Assembly: GCA_963783105.1 (NCBI GenBank)
Contig: CAWAMI010000003.1
Span: 682,001 to 746,000, forward strand
From: JAVEDQ01 sp963783105
GTDB taxonomy: Bacteria > Actinomycetota > Actinomycetes > Frankiales > Frankiaceae
Direction: 5' to 3'
DNA: 64,000 nucleotides
The stretch's first letter is position 1. The number at the start of each line of letters is the position of its first letter. A program made the translations under genes and the position numbers. The notes beneath the pieces are model-generated. The model saw nothing but the letters and a program-made list of their open reading frames with translations, did no database searches and had not been told where the DNA came from. Below are positions 56,460 through 64,000 of this stretch, piece by piece.

Positions 56460-58007
56460 TCAGCGGACGTCGGCCTGTGGCGTCGGCGTGGTCTCGGACG
56501 AGCCCTCAGCCGGCGCGTATCCGGTGCCGGGCTCCAGCCGCAGGCGGCTGTTCCGGTTGCTGTAGACGAAGTAGAAGAGGAAGCCGGCGCCCATCCAGAC
56601 CAGGAACCGGAGCCAGGTCTCGGCGGGCAGGTTCAGCATCAGGTAGACGCTGGCCAGGATCGAGACGACAGGCAGCACCGGCACCAGCGGGGTGCGGAAT
56701 GCCCGCGGCAACTCCGGGTGCGTCCGACGCAGCACCAGCACCCCGGCGGCCACCACGACGAAGGCGAACAGCGTGCCGATGTTCACCAGCTTGGCCAGCG
56801 ACGACAGCGGCACCGCGAACGCGACGAGAGCGATGATCACGCCGGTGAACGTCTGAACGCGGACCGGGACGCCGAAGCGCGGGTGCACCCTGCTGAATAC
56901 CGGTGGCAGCAGCCGGTCGCGGCTCATCGCGAAGAAGACCCGGCTCTGGCCCATCATCAGGATCATCATCACCGTGGTCAGCCCGATCAGGGCGCCGACC
57001 GAGATCAGCGTCGCGAACCCCGGCCGCCCGACCGACCGGAAGGCCTCCGCCAGCGGCGCCTCCACCGACATCTGGTTGAACTTCACCATGCCCGTGACGA
57101 CCAGCGAGACGGCCACATAGAGCGTCGTGCAGATGAGCAGCGAGGCGATGATGCCGATCGGCAGGTCCCGCTGCGGCTTCTTGGTCTCCTCCGCGGAGGT
57201 CGCGACGACGTCGAAGCCGATGTAGGCGAAGAAGACCAGCGCCGCCGCACTGACCACACCACCGATGCCGAAGGGACCCGGCTTGAAGCCGACGTCCTGC
57301 AGCAGCGACGACGTCGGCTCGGCACCCGCGGCCTCCGGCGTGCCGGCGGGCGGCACGAACGGGTGGTAGTTGGCGGTCTTGATGTAGAAGAGGCCCGCGA
57401 CGATGACGAACAACACGATCGCGACCTTGACGACAACCGCGACCAGGTTGACCTGCGCCGACACCTTGATGCCGAGGCTGATGACGGCGGTCAGCGCCAG
57501 CACGACCAGGCCAGCGATGACGTTGTGGGCCATGGTCAGGCCGCCGAGGTGCCACTCGCCGCCGTGGATCGACTCCGGCACGGTCCACCCCGCGGACTTC
57601 ATCACGTCGACGAAGTAGTCGGACCAGCCGCTGGCCACGGTGGCCGCGCCGAGTGCGAGCTCGAGGATCAGGTCCCAGCCGATGATCCACGCGATCAGCT
57701 CACCCAGCGAGGCGTAGGAGAACGTGTACGCCGAGCCGGCGACCGGCACCGTGCTCGCGAATTCCGCGTAGCAGAGCGCCGCGAGCGCGCAGACGATGCC
57801 GGCGATGACGAACGAGATCGCCACGGCCGGACCCGCCGCGGTCGCCGCCGCCTCGCCGGTCAGCACGAAGATGCCCGTGCCGATCACGACGCCGACCCCG
57901 AACACCGTCAGGTCCAGCGGCCCGAGCCGCTTGCGCAGCGAGTGCGTCGGCTCCTCGGTGTCGGCGATCGACTGCTCGATCGTCTTCCTGGCCAGGAGTT
58001 GGCTCAC
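56460..58007 (-). CDS. amino acid permease, APC superfamily
   Basis: 515-residue transporter with twelve or more hydrophobic segments. The first helix has the APC signature TVFGVGVVIGTGIFVLTG; helix 6 region is AALVFFAYIGFDVVATSAEE. It resembles the cationic amino acid transporter subgroup (YfnA/CAT-like). GTG at 58007 has GGAGG 8 bases upstream. A monocistronic gene; the substrate cannot be fixed by sequence. Confidence 0.92.
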   Translation of the reverse strand: MSQLLARKTIEQSIADTEEPTHSLRKRLGPLDLTVFGVGVVIGTGIFVLTGEAAATAAGPAVAISFVIAGIVCALAALCYAEFASTVPVAGSAYTFSYASLGELIAWIIGWDLILELALGAATVASGWSDYFVDVMKSAGWTVPESIHGGEWHLGGLTMAHNVIAGLVVLALTAVISLGIKVSAQVNLVAVVVKVAIVLFVIVAGLFYIKTANYHPFVPPAGTPEAAGAEPTSSLLQDVGFKPGPFGIGGVVSAAALVFFAYIGFDVVATSAEETKKPQRDLPIGIIASLLICTTLYVAVSLVVTGMVKFNQMSVEAPLAEAFRSVGRPGFATLISVGALIGLTTVMMILMMGQSRVFFAMSRDRLLPPVFSRVHPRFGVPVRVQTFTGVIIALVAFAVPLSSLAKLVNIGTLFAFVVVAAGVLVLRRTHPELPRAFRTPLVPVLPVVSILASVYLMLNLPAETWLRFLVWMGAGFLFYFVYSNRNSRLRLEPGTGYAPAEGSSETTPTPQADVR

Positions 58008-58235
58008 GGGGGGTACCTCCGGTGGCGATCGGGCGACAGCCGCGATGACGCTGCGTGTCGGACCTCCGGTACCCCGTTGGGAAATGCGCAATGTGTGCCT
58101 GGTGTAAAACATCGCCCGGATGGCGTCTCGTGTCGCCCGTTCGGCCCGTTTCCTGGTCAAGCGGAGCAGGGAAGCTCCACCCTGGACAGCACGCATGATC
58201 GACGCACGAGGCCCACGACGCGGAGCGGAGCCGGC

Positions 58236-59231
58236 ATGACAGCCGTAGGTAGCCCGGAGGGCTTTCGCGGCACGAGCCGTCACGGGCTGCGCGCCGCCGC
58301 GGTCCGCCGCTGCCTGCTGGCGGTCAGCGTGCTGCACGACCTCGACCTGACCTGGGACGACGGTCTTCGAGTCGACGACCTCCGCGACCCCGCCGGCGGG
58401 TTGCCCGACGTCCGTGTCGACGGTCCGGTGCAGATCCGCATGTCCGGCACGCGCCTGGCGTGTCTGCTCGGCGACGACGTGCCCGACGAGCCCGCCCCGA
58501 TCGCGCGGGTCGCCCGCTACCTTCGCCTGCGCGGCCTCGTCACCCAGCTGTCGCCGGACGCCGTGGCCGCGTCGGTGCGCGCGGTCGGCCTGCCCGTCGG
58601 GCACGTCCTGCACCCAGGACCGGACTGGGCGCGCGTCACCGTAGCGGGCGGCGCGCTGTCGCTCGGGCTGGGCCTGCTCCCGGACGCGCCCGCCCTCGCC
58701 GACACCGCCTTCGCCGGCAGCGCTCTCGCCACCCCAGGCCTGGCGGAGCACGCCGAGGACGCACCCGTCCCCGCCTTCGCCGCGCCGACGCCGCTGCCCC
58801 TGCCCGCCGGGGTGCTCGAGGACGAGGGCTTCGAGCCGCAGGACCTGTGGCCCGCCGCGATGGCCCGCCTCGAGGAGCTCGGCACCCTCGCGGCGGCCCG
58901 GCACCGCCGCCGCCCCCGGGACCCGTTGCGGCCCCTCGCCGAGGCCGATGTCGTGACCCTGCTCGGCAGCCACGCGCTGCGGTCCGAACTCGCCGCCGAC
59001 GCCGGCACCGGCTTGGCGGCCCTGGTCGTGCCGATGCGCAACCGCGGCTGGGTTTCGTCCTCGGCCATCGACCCGGCGTTCGGTCCGGCGGCTGCCGCCG
59101 CGATGAGCGACGTCGCACGGGGCTTCGAGCGGCCGCTGCTCGTGACCGCCGAGGAGGTCGTGCAGGTGCCCGAGGGCGGGCATCCCCTGCGCTACCTGGG
59201 CGATCAGCCTCCGGGCTCGCCGCTCAGCTGA
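58236..59231 (+). CDS. conserved actinobacterial protein of unknown function
   Basis: 331 residues, no signal peptide or membrane helix. Features: GLRAAAVRRCLLAVSVLHDL near the start, a Pro/Ala-rich middle and a conserved-looking C-terminal part with ALVVPMRNRGWVSSSAIDPA. I do not recognise a domain. Convergent with dxs, with 22 bp between stops. Confidence 0.7.
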   Translation: MTAVGSPEGFRGTSRHGLRAAAVRRCLLAVSVLHDLDLTWDDGLRVDDLRDPAGGLPDVRVDGPVQIRMSGTRLACLLGDDVPDEPAPIARVARYLRLRGLVTQLSPDAVAASVRAVGLPVGHVLHPGPDWARVTVAGGALSLGLGLLPDAPALADTAFAGSALATPGLAEHAEDAPVPAFAAPTPLPLPAGVLEDEGFEPQDLWPAAMARLEELGTLAAARHRRRPRDPLRPLAEADVVTLLGSHALRSELAADAGTGLAALVVPMRNRGWVSSSAIDPAFGPAAAAAMSDVARGFERPLLVTAEEVVQVPEGGHPLRYLGDQPPGSPLS

Positions 59232-59253
59232 CGCCGGACCGGCCCGGGCCCCG

Positions 59254-61243
59254 TCAGGCCTCGGGGGTCGGCTGCAGCTCGGGCTCGCGCCGCGCGACCG
59301 CCTCGACGATGCTGCGGGCCACCGACTGCGCCGACAGCCCCGCCGCGGCCAGGATGGCGTCGCGCTTGCCCTGCGCGAGGAAGCGCTGGTCGAGACCGAG
59401 CACCCGCACCGGGACGTCGACGTCGGCCCGGCGCAGCGCGGCGGCGAACGTCTCGCCCGCTCCCCCGGCCCGTCCGTTGTCCTCCAGCGTGACGACCAGC
59501 GGCGCGGTGCGCGCCAGCTCGATCAGGGCGTCGTCGACCGGGCTGACCCGGCGCGGGTCCACCACCGTCACCCCGATGCCCTGGTCGGCCACGCGTTCCG
59601 CGACCTCCAGCGCCGTCGTCGCCATCGCGCCGTAGGACACCAGCAGCACGTCCGAGCGCGGGCGGTCGGCGTCCAGGTCGACCGCCAGGTCGACCGGCCA
59701 GGTCCCCCGGCAGGGCGTCACCGCGGGCGGACGCCGGCGCGGGCTCGTGCAGGACGTCGATGGCGCCGACGCCGCGACCGACCCGACGCAGCGCGGGAAT
59801 CTCCGAGGGCAGGGCGCCCTTGGGGAAGCGGACGACGCTCGGGCCGTCGGTGCGCTCGAGGGACTGCCGCAACGCGGTTCGCATCGTCGCCTCGTCGCGC
59901 GGTGCCCAGGTGTCGAGGCCGGGCACGATCGGCAAGAAGGACAGGTCCCACATTCCGTTGTGCGACGGGCCGTCGTCGCCGGTGACGCCCGCCCGGTCGA
60001 GCACGAAGACCACCGGCTGCCGGTGCAGCGCGACGTCGAGCAGCACCTGGTCGAAGGCGCGGTTCAGGAAGGTCGCGTAGACGCAGACGACCGGCCGGAG
60101 ACCACCCATGGCGAGCCCGGCCGCGGACGTGACCGCGTGCTGCTCGGCGATGCCGACGTCGAACACCCGCTCCGGGAAGGCGGCCGCGAAGGGCCCCAGC
60201 CCGACCGGCTCGAGCATCGCGGCGGTGATGGCGACGACGTCTTCCCGCTCGGAGCCGAGCGCGACCATCTCGTCGGCGAAGGCCGACGTCCACGTGCGGG
60301 CTGTCGGGACGACGAGCGGCTTGCCGGTCAGCGGGTCGATGACCCCGACGCCGTGCAGGCGGTCGGCCTCGTCGTCCTCGGCCGGGCCGTAACCGAAGCC
60401 CTTGCGGGTGACGCAGTGGACGATGACCGGGCCGCCGAAGTCCCGCGCCGAACGCAGCGCCGGCTCCAGGGCGTCGACGTCGTGGCCGTCGACGGGGCCG
60501 ACGTACTTCAGGCCCAGATCCTCGAACATGACCTGCGGCTGCACCAGGTCCTTCAGGCCGCGCTTGATGCCGTGCAACGCCTCGTACAGCGGCGGGCCGA
60601 CGAGCGGCGTGCGGGCCAGGGCGCCGCGCACCACGTCCAGCACGTGCTCGTACTGCGGGTTGAGGCGCAGGTTCGCGAGGTGGGCGGCGAGCCCGCCGAT
60701 GGTCGGCGCGTAGGAGCGGCCGTTGTCGTTGACGACGATGATGACCTGCCGGTCCGAGGCCGCGATGTTGTTCAGGGCCTCCCAGCACATGCCGCCGGTG
60801 AGCGCGCCGTCGCCGACGACGGCGATGACCGGGCGCCGCTCGCCGCGCAGCCGGTAGGCCTTGGCCAGACCGTCCGCGTAGGACAGCGCGGTGGAGGCGT
60901 GCGAGTTCTCGATGACGTCGTGCTCGGACTCGGCGGCGCTCGGATAGCCGGAGAGCCCACCCTCCTTGCGGAGGGTGTCGAAGCGGTCCGCGCGATCGGT
61001 GAGCATCTTGTGTACGTAGGCCTGATGGCCGGTGTCGAACAGGATGCGGTCCCGCGGGGACGTGAACACCCGGTGCAGGGCGATGGTGAGTTCGACCGCC
61101 CCGAGGTTCGGGCCCAGGTGGCCGCCGGTGCGGCTCACCGAGCTGATCAGGAGGTCCCGGATCTCCGCGGCGAGGATCGGCAGCTGCTCCGGCTCGAGAC
61201 GCTGGACGTCGGACGGTCCCGAGATGCCGGGCAGTAGCGCCAC
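59254..61243 (-). CDS. dxs: 1-deoxy-D-xylulose-5-phosphate synthase, with an apparent frameshift
   Basis: Thiamine-diphosphate enzyme starting the MEP isoprenoid pathway. Domain I has HTGHQAY-like FDTGHQAYVHKMLT and the TPP motif VVGDGALTGGMCWEALNN; domain II has FDVGIAEQHAVTSAAGLA and FVLDRAGVTGDDGPSHNG. Domain III (SDVLLVSYGAMATTALEVAE to the end) is in another frame. Dropping one G from the GG at about 59721-59722 joins them. Length 1990 is one over a multiple of three; corrected length is 662 residues. Normally essential here, so an error is likely. Confidence 0.92.
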
Positions 61244-61328
61244 ACCGTCCTCCTGCTCCCTCTTGCTGGAACCGTCGCCCGGACCGCCGCTCCTGCGCTC
61301 CGCGACCGTCGGGTTCCGACTGCTCAGT

Positions 61329-61763
61329 CTAGTTGGCCGGGTTGTCGCCGGAACGGCCGTCGGGTGTTACCTCCATCGAACCGATATCCGCAGTCGACGG
61401 CTGGGCGAGCGGATCCTCCACGGGCGCGAAGTTGTTCAGCCGGTCGCGCTCGAGTTCCGCGAGCAGGCGCCGGTTCTCCGCCGAGAAGCGCTCGGATCGT
61501 TCGTCGATGCGGCGCTCGGCCTCGAGCCGCAGCTCCCGGATGGGCGGGCGGAGCCACTCCGCGCCGCAGGAGCGGCAGACGACCTGCCGGGGCGAGGACA
61601 TGTCGCCGATGGCCTTGAAGCCGAAGACCCCGTAGCCGGTGGTGGCGGCCCGTGTCGGTCGCACCCGGGCGCTGCCGCATTCAGGACAGCTCAGAAGCCG
61701 TTCCAGCTCGGCCTCGACCCCGTACCGCTCGCGCGCCGAGCCGTTCGTCCGCTTGTTCGCCAT
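61329..61763 (-). CDS. zinc-ribbon protein of unknown function
   Basis: 144 residues. Two CxxC knuckles, CPECGSARVRPTR and VCRSCGAEW, about 38 residues apart form a probable zinc ribbon. A coiled-coil stretch follows (ELRLEAERRIDERSERFSAE). Seen next to dxs in other actinobacteria as I recall, with no known role. ATG at 61763. Confidence 0.72.
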   Translation of the reverse strand: MANKRTNGSARERYGVEAELERLLSCPECGSARVRPTRAATTGYGVFGFKAIGDMSSPRQVVCRSCGAEWLRPPIRELRLEAERRIDERSERFSAENRRLLAELERDRLNNFAPVEDPLAQPSTADIGSMEVTPDGRSGDNPAN

Positions 61764-61810
61764 CACCCACCTCGCCAGTCCCGCCGGTTCACCCAGCCTA
61801 AGTCCGACCG

Positions 61811-62236
61811 TCACAGTCGCGGGACGAACCGACGACCCTGCAGGGCCGCCTCGACCAGGCGCAGCGAGCGTTCGACCGCGCCGAGCCGCGCGACCTCCCG
61901 CTCGTAGAGGGCGATGGTCTCCTCGATCGCCGCCGGGTCGACGAGCCCGCGAAGGTCGGCCCGCGCGGTGCTCAGGCCGTGCCGACAGGCGGCGATGGCC
62001 CCCGTCACCTGGTCCCCGGCGAGCCGGGCCAGCACCACCGGCTGCCGGCGGAGCAGCTCGTAGCCGCGGAAATCCGGCGGGCACAGGTCGAACAGCCAGG
62101 CCACGGCCCGCCGCTCCCAGGACGGAGCGCCGGGGGGCGGCACCTCGGACGGCCAGCCCGCGGGAGCGACGCCGTCGCGGCCCTGCGGGCGACGAGCATG
62201 TGGCCTCTCGGGCCGTCCGCCCCCGTACTGCGTCAC
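61811..62236 (-). CDS. conserved actinobacterial protein of unknown function
   Basis: About 141 residues: a Pro/Arg-rich start (PERPHARRPQGRDGVAPAGW), then a helical domain with WERRAVAWLFDLCPPDFRGY, LRRQPVVLARLAGDQV and REVARLGAVERSLRLVEAAL. No recognised domain. Either the GTG at 62236 or the one at 62263 could start it; neither has a well-spaced ribosome site. Confidence 0.68.
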   Translation of the reverse strand: MTQYGGGRPERPHARRPQGRDGVAPAGWPSEVPPPGAPSWERRAVAWLFDLCPPDFRGYELLRRQPVVLARLAGDQVTGAIAACRHGLSTARADLRGLVDPAAIEETIALYEREVARLGAVERSLRLVEAALQGRRFVPRL

Positions 62237-62341
62237 CTCCGCCAGTCTGCCGCGTTGGAACACCCAGGGTCACTCGGCGGGAGTGAGTCCACCCGCGTCC
62301 GGGCACTCGATGCTCGGACGCCCGGGGCAGCGGAGGTACCG

Positions 62342-64000
62342 ATGGGTCAGCGTGGTCGCCGTTTGCTCGCCGCCGGATCCGCGGTCGTGGTGCTGGGCAC
62401 CCTGAGCGCCGCCGCCGGCGCCCCCGCCTTCGCGACGACGACGGCTACGTCGACCGCGGGCACGTCCACCGCGACCACATCGACCGCAGCCGCCGCACCC
62501 TCCGGCCTGCCGAGCGGCGTGCCGGCCGCCGCCACCCGCGCCGAACCCAAGCTGCCCGTCCCGAAGGGCTGGCCGTTCCCCGAGCGTTTCCCGCGTACCA
62601 GCGGAACCGGCCGGTACGGGGGCGGCGCGGCCTTCTGGAGCGATTTCGTCTACGACGACCACGGCGCCACGGGCGCGACCGTGGCCCCGCCGATCGCCAG
62701 CCTCGCGCCGACCGACGGGACCTACACCTACCCGGGCGGCGCTGCCCACGGAAACGGCGCCGACGTCTTCCGCACGGCGGTCGGGCTCGACGCCTCCGCC
62801 TCCTACTGGCGGGTCGACTGGAACACCCTCGTCGACCCGGCGGTGCCGATCGCCGAATGGGCCTTCGACACCGACTCCGACCCGGCCACCGGCACGACGG
62901 CATGGCCGGCCGGCGCCGGCGTCCGCAGCCCCGGCATCGACCGGGCGCTCGTGGTCAGCAGCCACGGCGCCCGCGTCCTCAACGCTGCGGGCGCGACCCT
63001 CGCCACGCTGCCGGTCACCGTGGACACCGCCGCCCGCGCCTTCGTCGTCAGGGTGCCGCGGACCAAGCTGCCGGTCGCCGGGACATGGAAGGTCCGCATG
63101 GCCGCCGGCCTCGCGAACACCGCGGGCACCGGGTTCGCGCCCGTACCGCTGACCCGCGGCGCCCTGCCCGGGCAGCCGGCGGTCTACAACGTCACGTACC
63201 GAACGGTGGCGCAGGAGCCGCCGATCGCGAACTCCGACCCCGTCACGCCGCAGGCACCGGGCGGCGGGGGCGGGCTGCTCCGCGGCGTCAAGTACGGCAA
63301 CTTCTGGTCCGAGGACGCCCAGGCGGCCGCGCTGACGAAGGGCGACGTCTCGGCCTTCGGCCTCCCGCTGGACTGGGCCGCACTGGCGGCGAAGCGCTCG
63401 ACACCGGAGCCACGCCCGACCGGGTGGTCCAACCGCTGGTATGTCAGCAGCCTGCACCTCGGCCAGGGCGTCGTGGCCAACCCGGCGACGTCGTCCCAGG
63501 GCGACCTGCGGCCCAACTTCCTCGGCCGCATCCAGCCGTACGGCGTCTACGTGCCCACGAGCTACGACCCGGCGAAGCCGGCCCCGCTGACGTGGGTCCT
63601 GCACTCGCTGGGCGTGAACCACAACCAGTACTCCTCGCTCGGCCCGAAGTTCCTGCAAGGGCTGTGCGAGCAGCGCAGGTCGATCTGCGCCACGACGCTC
63701 GGCTACGGGCCGGACGGCTGGTACTTCGACGAGGCGGAGAACGACTTCTGGTCGGTGTGGCGCTCGATCGGCGCGGCCTACCGGCTCGACCCGGAGCGCA
63801 CCGTCATCAGCGGCTACTCGATGGGCGGGTTCGCCTCCTACAAGCTCGGCCTGAGCTATCCCGACCTGTTCGCCAAGGCGATGCCGCTCGCCGGTCCGCC
63901 GCGGTGCGGGGTCCGCGTCGCCGGGGGCGTCGAGGGGCCGGCCGGGCCCGGCCGCTGCACGACCGACGGGAGCACGACGGCACTGGTGCCGAACGCACGT
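62342..64000 (+). CDS. secreted alpha/beta-hydrolase (esterase/peptidase-like), cut by the window end
   Basis: At least 553 residues, with the 3' end outside the window. Signal peptide MGQRGRRLLAAGSAVVVLG then a cut near AGAPAFA. A beta-rich N-terminal part (about 60-310) precedes the hydrolase domain with YGVYVPTSYDP, LTWVLHSLGVNHNQY and the nucleophile elbow SGYSMGGFAS. It resembles PHB-depolymerase or prolyl-oligopeptidase-like esterases. The acid and histidine of the triad should lie beyond the window. The ATG has GGAGG 5 bases upstream. Confidence 0.82.
   Translation, partial: MGQRGRRLLAAGSAVVVLGTLSAAAGAPAFATTTATSTAGTSTATTSTAAAAPSGLPSGVPAAATRAEPKLPVPKGWPFPERFPRTSGTGRYGGGAAFWSDFVYDDHGATGATVAPPIASLAPTDGTYTYPGGAAHGNGADVFRTAVGLDASASYWRVDWNTLVDPAVPIAEWAFDTDSDPATGTTAWPAGAGVRSPGIDRALVVSSHGARVLNAAGATLATLPVTVDTAARAFVVRVPRTKLPVAGTWKVRMAAGLANTAGTGFAPVPLTRGALPGQPAVYNVTYRTVAQEPPIANSDPVTPQAPGGGGGLLRGVKYGNFWSEDAQAAALTKGDVSAFGLPLDWAALAAKRSTPEPRPTGWSNRWYVSSLHLGQGVVANPATSSQGDLRPNFLGRIQPYGVYVPTSYDPAKPAPLTWVLHSLGVNHNQYSSLGPKFLQGLCEQRRSICATTLGYGPDGWYFDEAENDFWSVWRSIGAAYRLDPERTVISGYSMGGFASYKLGLSYPDLFAKAMPLAGPPRCGVRVAGGVEGPAGPGRCTTDGSTTALVPNAR

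Noticed and set aside
62342..62560. Ala/Thr-rich start of the secreted hydrolase as a separate lipoprotein gene
   Set aside because: The frame runs on without a stop into the hydrolase domain and no lipobox cysteine is present.

Overview
The window is a 64 kb piece of a high-GC actinobacterial chromosome. Evidence for this: strong GC bias with GTG starts, chains of genes sharing ATGA/GTGA stop-start overlaps, a BldD regulator, mIHF, the actinobacterial pyr operon with its linked membrane gene, a helicase-degenerate PriA, and a DUF222/HNH gene of the mycobacterial 13E12 type. BldD, DUF222/HNH and type IV pili together suggest a filamentous or sporulating lineage (Frankia/Sporichthya-like), but the genus cannot be fixed by eye. 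I see no tRNA, rRNA, CRISPR array, prophage or insertion sequence.

Layout. (1) 0-2.1 kb: PknB-type Ser/Thr kinase. (2) 2.2-6.0 kb: riboflavin operon ribD-ribE-ribBA-(26-codon ORF)-ribH, led by an FMN riboswitch and a hairpin that buries the ribD Shine-Dalgarno site. (3) 6.0-18.4 kb: housekeeping genes on the minus strand (mihF, gmk, rpoZ, coaBC, metK, priA, def, fmt, rsmB, a DHFR-fold reductase, rpe). A DUF222/HNH gene with a perfect SOS box over its start lies between metK and priA. (4) 18.7-19.6 kb: membrane protein with a FUS-like Gly-Tyr-Gln repeat domain. (5) 19.6-30.4 kb: pyrimidine operon pyrR-pyrB-pyrC-(membrane gene)-carA-carB-pyrK-pyrD-pyrF with a PyrR-binding hairpin in its leader. 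(6) 30.6-31.2 kb: bldD. (7) 31.2-35.7 kb: aroC-aroK-aroB-aroQ-efp-nusB. (8) 35.8-50.1 kb: type IV pilus locus (pilT, pilC, three pilins, prepilin peptidase, pilM, pilN, pilO, pilP-like, and three divergent minor pilins), interrupted by yqgE and a nucleotidyltransferase. A candidate cyclic-di-GMP-I (GEMM) riboswitch precedes one major pilin. (9) 50.1-64 kb: ECF sigma factor with a membrane partner, SpoU-type methyltransferase, DUF3099, SDR, SPFH/NfeD pair, APC permease, dxs, small conserved proteins and a secreted esterase cut by the window end.

How it fits together. Most of the window is core anabolism under RNA-level control: FMN for rib, UMP/PyrR for pyr and probably c-di-GMP for pili. BldD is itself a c-di-GMP effector and keeps both ligand motifs, so c-di-GMP may connect development with pilus production here. 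That link is inference.

Quality caveat. Seven genes (priA, aroC, prepilin peptidase, pilC, pilT, the nucleotidyltransferase, dxs) carry net one-base reading-frame breaks, nine indels in all. Most lie in short homopolymers and several hit normally essential genes, so sequencing or assembly error is the likelier cause. I give those genes as single full-length features.
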